From: Thomasclavelia ramosa DSM 1402
Lineage (GTDB): Bacteria > Bacillota_I > Bacilli_A > Erysipelotrichales > Coprobacillaceae
Direction: 5' to 3'
Assembly: GCF_014131695.1 (NCBI RefSeq)
Contig: NZ_CP036346.1
Span: forward strand, 434,001-498,000
DNA length: 64,000 bases
In this document: one piece after another, positions 57,001 through 64,000 of the stretch
Position numbering within the stretch: position 1 is the first letter of the stretch
Layout: the number at the start of each line of letters is the position of its first letter
Notes under the pieces: generated by a model
What the model saw: only the letters and a program-made list of their open reading frames with translations
What the model was told of the DNA's origin: nothing
Database searches by the model: none
Made by a program: the position numbers and the translations under genes

Positions 57001-59220
57001 TTATTTTTCTTGATTTATAAGCAGTTGTTCAAATTCTTTGATTGGTCGTGGCTTAGAAAAGATATATCCTTGGATCATATCACAATCAATCATTTTTAAA
57101 AATTCCAATTGGCTTGGGGTTTCGACACCTTCAGCAACTGTTTTAATATTAATAGTTTTAGCCATTTCAACAATAGCTTTGATGATTTCTTGACTTCTTT
57201 GAATATCATAACTGTTGATTAAGAAAAGCCGGTCTAATTTTATGACTTCAAATGGTAAGTCTTTTAAAGAATTTAATGATGAGTAACCTGAACCAAAATC
57301 GTCGATTGAACAAGTAAAGCCATTATTTTGTAGTTCAATGATAATGTTTCTAATTCTTTCAATATTATCAAGTAAAATGTTTTCGGTTATTTCTAATTCA
57401 ACTAATTTATCAGGTAAACTATATTTATTTTTTATTTTACTGTAGCGTTCAATAAAGTCATCTTGATAAAGATGTAATCTAGAAATATTAATCGATATAG
57501 GAACATTTGGCAGGTTTTCGATAATTCGTTGATAGAGAAACTTACAAACACTTTCAAATATATATTCATCCATTTTAAGAATAAAGCCATTTTGTTCAAA
57601 GATTGGAATGAATTCACCAGGCATAATGAGATTTCCTGATGGCTCAAGCCAACGAACTAGAGCTTCAGCTCCTAACATGACTTGTCCATTTGGCGCATAC
57701 TTTGGTTGTAGATAGAATGTAAATTCGTTATTCAGTAAAGCGGACTCCATGTTATTTTCAATCTCTACTTTTCTAATCATTTGATCATGCATTTTAGAAT
57801 TATAGAAGTAATAGTTATTGGTTTGGCCAGGTATATATGCATTTAAAGCGAGGTGACTACAGTCAATTAGACCATCAATACCTGAGATTGTTTGATCATC
57901 TTCATAGCAGCATATACCAATTTTAACTATAGTATTATTTTTATTATCAAGTGATTCTAAAAGATTACAAAATTTTTGATTGATTTCTTGGCATAAGTTT
58001 TCCAGTTCGGTTCTATCATGATATGACTGCATGATTAAAAAATTATCGGCATTTACTCGGCACGTAAGTCCTGGGGCTATGACCAATTTTTTTAAAATAT
58101 TTGCCAGCTGCGTTAAGATCTTATCACCATATTTATAACCATATAATTCATTAATTATTTTAAAGTCATTAATATCTAAATACAGAACTGCAAGAAGAGT
58201 ATGATTACGTTCCAAAAATAATTTTTCCCCCTCTGTTTTAAACTTTTGATAATTATAGAGCATGGTCAAATGATCATAAAAAGCTAAGTTCTCTAACATT
58301 CTTTTGTGTTTACGGCTATCACGGATATATAGCAAAACAACACAGCTGATTGCACCAGCAATACCACTACATAAAATTATGGAGGAAATAATAATGTTAT
58401 TGGCCTGCTTCATGATTACATTATTAGGAATAATTGAAATAATAAACCAGTGATTGTTTTGTTGTAATGGAACATAGCAAAATACATTGGAACTATCTTG
58501 ATAATTAAATAAGGCAACACCTTTATCTCTTTTAGATAAAGATGCTTTAAATGATTCAATGGTTTTTGCATCATTACCAGACAGATCGATTAAATCAAAT
58601 AAGTTTTTAAAAGTACGATTTGAGTTACGATGTTTGGAACGAATTAAAATTTCACCATTATCTTTAACAATATATGAAAAACCTAAATCGTTATAAAACG
58701 AAAGTGAGAAGTTTTCAATAATAAAACTTAATTGAGTTTCTTTGACAATGACACTTTGACTATCGCTTGTTTTTACATAAGTTGCAAAAGTCTTAATACC
58801 TGTTTTTGAATTAAGATAGGGCTCTAAAAATCCTTGTGAATTATTATCAGCTTTTATTTGCTGAAACAACTGTTCATCACCTAACGGATAATTACCATTT
58901 TCATCATAGTAGCAGTCATTGGTATAGTCGATATATAAATATTTAGCTTCTTCACGATTAGATAGATGCTGGAGATACTGCGGAATCTTAGTTTGTAGAT
59001 AGGCAATATTAGTAAGGATGTTTTGGGAGTTAGTCATTTCTTTAGTCATATAGACATTAAAGGCTTTTTCCTCCTGAGAGGTTGTTTCTAAAATATCATT
59101 GATTGACTTATCCCAAAGAGAATCTTGAACATAATTAACATAAATGAACATGGAAAAAACAACAAAAATCACAGCACTAATTCCCCCGACAATCATTAAC
59201 GATATTTTTTTATTTTTCAT
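57001..59220 (-). CDS. Membrane GGDEF-EAL protein, probable c-di-GMP phosphodiesterase
   Basis: 739 aa from the ATG 9 bp after GAGGA. Membrane helices near residues 7-27 and 275-297 flank an extracellular sensor domain. The GGDEF domain (about 315-475) is degenerate: NADNF near 388 replaces GGDEF. The EAL domain keeps EALVRW (~518), DDFGSGYSS (~639) and KLDRLFLI, so hydrolysis of c-di-GMP is expected. It lies directly after a solute-binding lipoprotein gene, which overlaps its upstream start codons, suggesting that ligand binding outside controls the enzyme. Confidence 0.88.
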   Translation of the reverse strand: MKNKKISLMIVGGISAVIFVVFSMFIYVNYVQDSLWDKSINDILETTSQEEKAFNVYMTKEMTNSQNILTNIAYLQTKIPQYLQHLSNREEAKYLYIDYTNDCYYDENGNYPLGDEQLFQQIKADNNSQGFLEPYLNSKTGIKTFATYVKTSDSQSVIVKETQLSFIIENFSLSFYNDLGFSYIVKDNGEILIRSKHRNSNRTFKNLFDLIDLSGNDAKTIESFKASLSKRDKGVALFNYQDSSNVFCYVPLQQNNHWFIISIIPNNVIMKQANNIIISSIILCSGIAGAISCVVLLYIRDSRKHKRMLENLAFYDHLTMLYNYQKFKTEGEKLFLERNHTLLAVLYLDINDFKIINELYGYKYGDKILTQLANILKKLVIAPGLTCRVNADNFLIMQSYHDRTELENLCQEINQKFCNLLESLDNKNNTIVKIGICCYEDDQTISGIDGLIDCSHLALNAYIPGQTNNYYFYNSKMHDQMIRKVEIENNMESALLNNEFTFYLQPKYAPNGQVMLGAEALVRWLEPSGNLIMPGEFIPIFEQNGFILKMDEYIFESVCKFLYQRIIENLPNVPISINISRLHLYQDDFIERYSKIKNKYSLPDKLVELEITENILLDNIERIRNIIIELQNNGFTCSIDDFGSGYSSLNSLKDLPFEVIKLDRLFLINSYDIQRSQEIIKAIVEMAKTINIKTVAEGVETPSQLEFLKMIDCDMIQGYIFSKPRPIKEFEQLLINQEK

Positions 59221-59231
59221 TGGAATCATCC

Positions 59232-60494
59232 TCACTGTTCATAATTTTTGATTATTTCTAATGCACTATCAATACTGTTTCCTGTTAATAATTGGGTGAT
59301 TCCTTCATGGGTAAGTGACCAAAGGGGAAGATTTATATTTGAATCACTACCTAGAATTGTTTTCTCTGAGGTTAAATAAGGGCTTAATTCTTGAATCTTA
59401 GGATCATCAGCAATACGTTGTTCTTTCAGAGGACTAAAAGAGGACTGACTATTTACAAATTTCCACATCACATCTTCTTGACTTAAATATTCAATAAATT
59501 TTTTTGCTTCAGTAATATGTGGACCTTTAGCATTAATACATACACGGGTATCAATATTTGAAACTAGAATTGCTCCATCGTCTAAAATTGGATAAGGGTA
59601 AACTTTAAAATTTAAATCTGGTGAACTTTTTTCAACTCGAACAGAGGCCCAGGCACCAGTTAACATAAAAGGGTTTTTATTTTCTTCAAACTGTATTAGA
59701 TCGTCTGCAGTTTTTTCTGTTTTTAAAGTTGTGGCTGCATCAATGAATTTATTGTCGATTAACTGTTTAACATATTGATATCCTTCTTTAAGATAATTAC
59801 AAAGAATGCTAGGATCTTGATTTAGTGAAGCGATTATTCTATCCTTTTCAGGTGATTGATAGATGGGATAAAGACCTTTAGCAAGAGCAATTGTTTTTAG
59901 AGAAATATCATTATTAGCGATGATCGGAGTAATTCCTTGCTCAATAAAATATTGACAAACAGCCATAAATTCTTGATTATTTTTAGGAACTGACTGATGA
60001 TGTTTTTCTAGTAAATCAAGATTGCAATATAATCCAAATGCTGAAATAGAAGTTGGAATATAGGGGATCGTATTATCTGGTTGCACCATTTGTTCCAATG
60101 AGTTTGTGTTAAAGTTTTTTATTGTTTTTAGCTTTGATAAATCTTCAAAATAATTATAATTAGTTAATTGCTGTAAATTATCTTCATCGATCATAAAAAT
60201 GTCATCATAGTTATTAGAGGCCAAACGTTTTTTTAGTATCTCATAATACTCAGTTCCTTTCACACTTTCATAGGTAATGGTAATATTGGGATTTTTATCC
60301 ATATAAGCTTGTAAAATTTCTTCGATTGCAACAACATTAATTGCTTCCGTTTTATATCCATAAAAATTTAGTTCAATCTGATCATTATTATTTGTATCAA
60401 CAATATTTATTGATTTAGCTTGACAGCTGGTATTAAAAATTATTAATAAAAAGACTAATAAGTAATGAAAGAGGGATATTATCTTTGCTTTCAT
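59232..60494 (-). CDS. Extracellular solute-binding lipoprotein (ABC family 1 type)
   Basis: 420 aa from the second ATG (8 bp after GGAGGG). The lipobox FNTSC gives a lipidated Cys24. IELNFYGYKTEAINVVAIEEILQAYMDKNPNITITYESVKGTEYYEILKKRLASNNYDDIF is the sugar-binding SBP pattern. No permease genes are near; instead the GGDEF-EAL gene follows 11 bp later. It may work as a sensor rather than a transporter part, perhaps detecting a carbohydrate. Confidence 0.85.
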   Translation of the reverse strand: MKAKIISLFHYLLVFLLIIFNTSCQAKSINIVDTNNNDQIELNFYGYKTEAINVVAIEEILQAYMDKNPNITITYESVKGTEYYEILKKRLASNNYDDIFMIDEDNLQQLTNYNYFEDLSKLKTIKNFNTNSLEQMVQPDNTIPYIPTSISAFGLYCNLDLLEKHHQSVPKNNQEFMAVCQYFIEQGITPIIANNDISLKTIALAKGLYPIYQSPEKDRIIASLNQDPSILCNYLKEGYQYVKQLIDNKFIDAATTLKTEKTADDLIQFEENKNPFMLTGAWASVRVEKSSPDLNFKVYPYPILDDGAILVSNIDTRVCINAKGPHITEAKKFIEYLSQEDVMWKFVNSQSSFSPLKEQRIADDPKIQELSPYLTSEKTILGSDSNINLPLWSLTHEGITQLLTGNSIDSALEIIKNYEQ

Positions 60495-60525
60495 GCTCAT
60501 TTCCCTCCTTTGTTTTCTAACTTTA

Positions 60526-60534
60526 ATTATAGCA
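60526..60534 (-). promoter_or_regulatory. Extended -10 promoter of the SBP/GGDEF-EAL operon
   Basis: The minus strand reads TGCTATAAT 31 bp before the start codon. Confidence 0.6.
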
Positions 60535-60605
60535 TAGTAAATTTTAAATAGGATATAAATATAACATAACGCTCATATATTATTTGGATAATTATCGCCT
60601 AAAAT

Positions 60606-60652
60606 AAAAAAGGACAAGTATTGTAGTGAACTACAAAATTTGTCCTTTAAAA
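60606..60652. terminator. Terminator of the first NlpC/P60 gene
   Basis: AAAGGACAA and TTGTCCTTT form the outer stem, with GTAGT/ACTAC inside. The minus strand has TTTTTTATTTT after it. A-rich on the other side, so it may work both ways. Confidence 0.75.
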
Positions 60653-60658
60653 TATCTA

Positions 60659-61993
60659 TTATTTACTAACACGTCTAATTGTACTTATTCTACTATAGTA
60701 ATATGATCCTGGTTCAATTGAAGATACTTTAACATAAGCTTTTGGATTATCACCGTGTGTTGATGAATCACCACCACCGGCATGAACCATTGATCTGGAA
60801 CCATCGCTGTTTACAACAATGATTCCAATATGATAAGCTGGACTACCAAAACATACTAAATCACCAGTTTTAGAGTTTGCAAAACTTACAGCTGACCATT
60901 TTCTGGAGTAACCAGCAGCAGTATCTCGACCACCACTAACACCTGCTTGTTTTAATGACCAATATACTAAACCAGAACAGTCAAAGTATGTGGGACCTTG
61001 AGCTCCCCACCAATAACGCGATCCTAATTTAGCATAAGCAGCAGCATAGATTTTTTCACCAAGATTATCTGATGTGCTAGAATCATTATTATTGTTTCCG
61101 CCATTGTTGTTATTTCCAGAATCGCTATTGTTATTATTGTTGTTGTTATTATTGTTGTTGTTACCACCGGAATTATTATTGTTTCCACCATTATCAGGTT
61201 TTGGAGGCGGTGGTGTAGGAGTTGGAGTTTCATATGCTTCTTCATTAAATTTTTTAATTGCAGCATCCAGGGTTTCAGTCATTTCACCATAATCATAAAT
61301 CGTGTTTTGAGTAGATGCAATTGATTTGTTTTGTTCCTCTAACAAAGCTGTATATTTTGTTTTTAATGTTTTTTGTTCTTCTTGCTGAATAACTAAAGTG
61401 GCTTTAGCTTCTTCTAAAATAGTTTGTTGTTGTTCAACTTCTTTTCTTTGTTTATTAAGTTCTTCAATCAACTCTTTATCACTTTGTGTAAGTTCGTTAT
61501 AACCGTCGATTCTTGAGAACATTTCCGTGAAGTTGCTTGCACCAAAAATAAAGTTAATATATGTATTTTCATTTGCATAAGATTGCATTGCATACATACG
61601 ATCTTTTAATAATTGAGTATTCTTTTCAATACTTGCTTGAAGATTGGCAATAGTTGTATTTAAATACTCAATTTCAGCTTCTTTATCGCTGATTTGTTTA
61701 TTAACTTCATCTAATTGTTTTTGAACGCTTTCTAGTGTTGTTTTAGTGTCACTAGCAGCCTCTTTTTGTTCGGCCAATTTTTTAGTTAATTCAGAATTTT
61801 TAGTTTTAAGATACTTGTTGAATGCTTCACAAGTTGATTTGTTACTACTAGATAAATTCGAAGATGAGCATAATGTCATATATTTACTTTCATTACCATC
61901 AAATTCATCGGCTGCCACAGGGGCTGCATAATAACATGCACTTGTTACTATTGTCAGCGTTAAAGCTGTAGATATAACTTTTTTTATTTTCAT
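60659..61993 (-). CDS. Secreted coiled-coil NlpC/P60 peptidoglycan hydrolase 1
   Basis: 444 aa. A signal peptide (MKIKKVISTALTLTIV...VAA) is followed by YMTLCSSSNLSSSNKSTCEAF with two Cys, then coiled coil to about residue 235 (PcsB-like). Next come a Thr/Pro stretch (TPTPTPPPPKP) and an Asn/Gly/Ser low-complexity linker. The NlpC/P60 domain has FDCSGLVYWSLKQAG (Cys ~338) and AYHIGIIVV (His). Likely a cell-division or wall-remodelling endopeptidase controlled through the coiled coil, like CwlO/PcsB. Paralogous to the gene at 62184. Confidence 0.9.
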   Translation of the reverse strand: MKIKKVISTALTLTIVTSACYYAAPVAADEFDGNESKYMTLCSSSNLSSSNKSTCEAFNKYLKTKNSELTKKLAEQKEAASDTKTTLESVQKQLDEVNKQISDKEAEIEYLNTTIANLQASIEKNTQLLKDRMYAMQSYANENTYINFIFGASNFTEMFSRIDGYNELTQSDKELIEELNKQRKEVEQQQTILEEAKATLVIQQEEQKTLKTKYTALLEEQNKSIASTQNTIYDYGEMTETLDAAIKKFNEEAYETPTPTPPPPKPDNGGNNNNSGGNNNNNNNNNNNNSDSGNNNNGGNNNNDSSTSDNLGEKIYAAAYAKLGSRYWWGAQGPTYFDCSGLVYWSLKQAGVSGGRDTAAGYSRKWSAVSFANSKTGDLVCFGSPAYHIGIIVVNSDGSRSMVHAGGGDSSTHGDNPKAYVKVSSIEPGSYYYSRISTIRRVSK

Positions 61994-62155
61994 ACAATCA
62001 CCTCGATACATAGTAATTATCCTATATTTTTCTTAATAAGTAAATACTAATTTAGATTTTTTCTAAGGATATAAAGCTAATTTTCTAAAAAATATCACAT
62101 TTGTTATGGAAATAATGAAATTAATTTATGAATTTCATATATATGTGATAAAAAA

Positions 62156-62177
62156 GATGAGCAAGCTTGCTCATCTA
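62156..62177 (-). terminator. Terminator of the second NlpC/P60 gene
   Basis: AGATGAGCAAG/CTTGCTCATCT is a 22-bp perfect palindrome; the minus strand continues TTTTTTATC. Confidence 0.85.
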
Positions 62178-62183
62178 ATTGTA

Positions 62184-63386
62184 TTAATACAATCTACGAA
62201 CGTCATACCATTCTTTTTGCCAATATGAATAACCAAGATCCGCTACTTGAACAGGTTTACCTGTTTGTGGAGCATGAACCATGTTACCACCACCGATATA
62301 AATACCGACATGGTGAATTCCGCTGGTACTTCCATTACTGCTAAATAAGATGATATCTCCGGCCTGCATGTTATTACGAGAAACAGATACCCCTTTACTA
62401 GCTAGCGATTTGGTATTATTAGAACCAATGTTGACACCTGATTGATAATAAGCCCAGTTGACTAAACCTGAGCAGTCAAATGCAGTGTGGTTTGGATTAG
62501 CGATTTCAGACATGCTGTGACATCCACCCCATACATACATATAACCAACGCGAGTTAAAGCCTTTTGTGCAATTGCGTTTCCAACTGCAGAATCACCAGA
62601 AACAACGCTTCCGCCAGAAACTTGTGATTTTTCAGTAGCAGCTAATAGTGCAGCGATATTATCAGTGATTTTTTGACTTGAATCGGCCGCTTGAGCAGCT
62701 GCTTTTTCTTGCGCAATCAAATCAGCGTTTTGTTTTTCAAATAGAGCTTGATATTCTTGTTGTAGTGCCTGCTTTGATGATTTTTGACTTTCAATATTAG
62801 CTTTGGCAGTAACAACCGTAGCTTTTTGTGTTTCTACTTGTTCTTTTTCATCAGCTAGTTGTGCAACTAATTCATCATCATACGATGTTATTTCATTAAC
62901 GCTGTCAATTCGGGCAAACATATCAGTGAAGCTAGAAGCCCCAAAGATAAAGTCAATATATGAATTATTGTTATTGTATGATTGCATTGAATACATACGT
63001 TCTTTTACTTCTTCTTCTTTTTTAGCTATACTTGCTTCTAAATTTGAAATTGAAGTTTGTAAATATTCAATTTCTTTTTGTTTTTCAGCAATTTGATCAT
63101 TTAATGCACTAATTTCACTTGAGATACTATTCAAACTATTTTGAGTATCAGATACTTTGCTTTTTGAATCACTTACTTGAGATTTCAATTCTTTATTTTT
63201 ATTTTTCAAGTATGTATTGAATTCTTTACAAGTGTTCAAGTTATTAGTTGAAAGATTTGAAGATGAGCATAATTTCATGTACTTATCTTCTTGCCCGGAA
63301 AAATCAGTTGCCTGAACAGGAGTGGGAATAGTTACTAATGAAAGCATTGTACAGACTCCTAAAGCAGTGACGAATACTTTTTTCAT
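62184..63386 (-). CDS. Secreted coiled-coil NlpC/P60 peptidoglycan hydrolase 2
   Basis: 400 aa from the ATG 7 bp after GGAGG. Signal peptide (MKKVFVTALGVCTMLSLVTIPTPVQA), then YMKLCSSSNLSTNNLNTCKEF (the same two-Cys motif), coiled coil with YIDFIFGASSFTDMFARIDSVNEI, a short linker, and an NlpC/P60 domain with FDCSGLVNWAYYQSG (Cys ~305), HHVGIYIGGGNMVHAPQTG. It lacks the Asn-rich linker of its neighbour. CwlO/PcsB-like wall hydrolase; tandem duplication with divergence. Confidence 0.9.
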   Translation of the reverse strand: MKKVFVTALGVCTMLSLVTIPTPVQATDFSGQEDKYMKLCSSSNLSTNNLNTCKEFNTYLKNKNKELKSQVSDSKSKVSDTQNSLNSISSEISALNDQIAEKQKEIEYLQTSISNLEASIAKKEEEVKERMYSMQSYNNNNSYIDFIFGASSFTDMFARIDSVNEITSYDDELVAQLADEKEQVETQKATVVTAKANIESQKSSKQALQQEYQALFEKQNADLIAQEKAAAQAADSSQKITDNIAALLAATEKSQVSGGSVVSGDSAVGNAIAQKALTRVGYMYVWGGCHSMSEIANPNHTAFDCSGLVNWAYYQSGVNIGSNNTKSLASKGVSVSRNNMQAGDIILFSSNGSTSGIHHVGIYIGGGNMVHAPQTGKPVQVADLGYSYWQKEWYDVRRLY

Positions 63387-63466
63387 TTCATCGACCTCCA
63401 ATTTATATATATTATTTAGTTTTATATTCAGTTTTAAAGATGGCGTATTTAATCCATACCAATGTG

Positions 63467-63475
63467 ATTATAACA
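63467..63475 (-). promoter_or_regulatory. Extended -10 promoter of the second NlpC/P60 gene
   Basis: The minus strand reads TGTTATAAT about 80 bp before the start codon. The long 5' leader has no clear structure. Confidence 0.5.
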
Positions 63476-63568
63476 TAATATTCATTGTTTCGCATTAAAA
63501 TGATAAAAAAGTCTAGAAAGTCACACATTTTTGACAATTGCTCATATATTATTAATGGAGGTGGAAGA

Positions 63569-64000
63569 ATGACGACACATGGAATTGATGTCTCACAATA
63601 TCAGGGGGTAATTGATTGGGAAATTGTTCAAGATCGAGTTGATTTTGCAATTCTTAGATGTGGTTTTGGTCAAGATCGAACAGATCAAGATGATCGTTTG
63701 TTTAAAAGAAATGCAGACGAGTGTACACGATTAGGAATACCGTTTGGTGTTTACTTATATTCATATGCTAAAAATAGTAGTGATGCTAGAGGGGAAGCAC
63801 AACATGTTTTACGTCTAGTGAAAAACTATAAGATGGCATATCCAGTGTATTATGATTTAGAAGATAATAATACGACTGGAAAGCAATCAAATGATGTGAT
63901 TGCAAATATCGCTAAAACATTTGCTGATGAATTAGAAGCCAATGGATATTATGTTGGGATGTATGCTTCACTATACTGGTGGAACACTAAATTAACGGAT
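63569..64000 (+). CDS. GH25 lysozyme-like muramidase (partial)
   Basis: 144 codons visible, cut by the right edge. MTTHGIDVSQYQGVIDWEIVQ, DFAILRCGFGQDRTDQDD, FGVYLYSYAKN and YPVYYDLEDN are the GH25 catalytic fold with D (GIDVSQ) and DLE (YYDLED) acidic residues. No signal peptide, as in many GH25 proteins. ATG 63569 follows GGAGGTGG. TTGACA lies 38 bp upstream but without a good -10 at 17 bp. Confidence 0.92.
   Translation, partial: MTTHGIDVSQYQGVIDWEIVQDRVDFAILRCGFGQDRTDQDDRLFKRNADECTRLGIPFGVYLYSYAKNSSDARGEAQHVLRLVKNYKMAYPVYYDLEDNNTTGKQSNDVIANIAKTFADELEANGYYVGMYASLYWWNTKLTD

Noticed and set aside
57001-59220. Active diguanylate cyclase
   Set aside because: The GGDEF signature is replaced by NADNF, so synthesis is unlikely although EAL is intact.
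61074-61292. 72-aa plus-strand Leu-rich frame
   Set aside because: Complement of the Asn-codon repeats in the NlpC/P60 linker; not a membrane protein.

Overview
The window is low-GC Firmicutes DNA. An almost complete tailed-phage prophage (siphovirus-like morphology, SPP1/TP901-like head genes) fills positions 1 to about 36.2 kb and is followed by chromosomal genes to the end. The mix of host genes (short RNA polymerase delta subunit, paired NlpC/P60 secreted hydrolases with a two-cysteine N-terminal motif, GGDEF-EAL protein beside a solute-binding lipoprotein, LrgAB, trimeric purine nucleoside phosphorylase) and the AT-rich codon use suggest a gut Erysipelotrichales bacterium of the Thomasclavelia/Erysipelatoclostridium kind. 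This is an inference; no rRNA is present to confirm it. Host-type promoters often carry an extended -10 of the form TGNTATAAT.

Prophage layout. The left edge cuts a CI-like repressor (minus strand). A divergent operator region with GTAAC/GTTAC half sites separates it from a Cro-like gene. Early genes follow (about 0.3-12.1 kb): small phage proteins, two minus-strand cargo-like genes with their own promoters (YjzC-like, DUF4145), a recombination module (Rad50-like ATPase, RecT, metallo-beta-lactamase-fold protein), a replication module (DnaD-like initiator, SSB, DUF1064 nuclease-like, HNH, methyltransferase) and a sigma-like late regulator. From 12.1 to 13.2 kb lies a control region: a candidate activator-dependent promoter with three TGKCA repeats spaced 10 bp, three terminators, a two-gene moron with its own promoter, and a tRNA-like structure ending in CCA. 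Late genes run from 13.2 to 33.9 kb: terminase, portal, MuF head protein with a toxin-like C-terminus and a putative immunity partner, scaffold, capsid, connectors, tail tube, frameshifted tail chaperone, tape measure (probable start-codon loss), collagen-like tail fibre, DUF859, holin and NlpC/P60 endolysin. After the lysin come a stretch of hairpins with purine-rich loops and a two-gene operon of a Panacea-domain protein plus a coiled-coil membrane protein, a PanAT-type toxin-antitoxin candidate. No integrase lies in the window; it is probably left of position 1. Tandem 11-bp repeats near 36.17 kb are a candidate right attachment arm.

Chromosome (36.4-64 kb): lipoprotein, purine nucleoside phosphorylase, HD hydrolase, class A PBP, DUF1934, cardiolipin synthase, argS-rpoE, TVP38-family membrane protein with an OmpR/HisKA two-component pair, SGNH hydrolase and GNAT acetyltransferase, a decayed IS3-family element, clpP, gap, a frameshifted panE-like gene, an unrecognised gene with a possible TIR-like fold, lrgAB, a solute-binding lipoprotein plus GGDEF-EAL pair, two paralogous NlpC/P60 proteins and the start of a GH25 lysozyme.

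The most unusual items are the tRNA-like element between terminators, the hairpin array, the Panacea/membrane-protein operon with its 12-bp inverted repeat, and the moron and late-control region.
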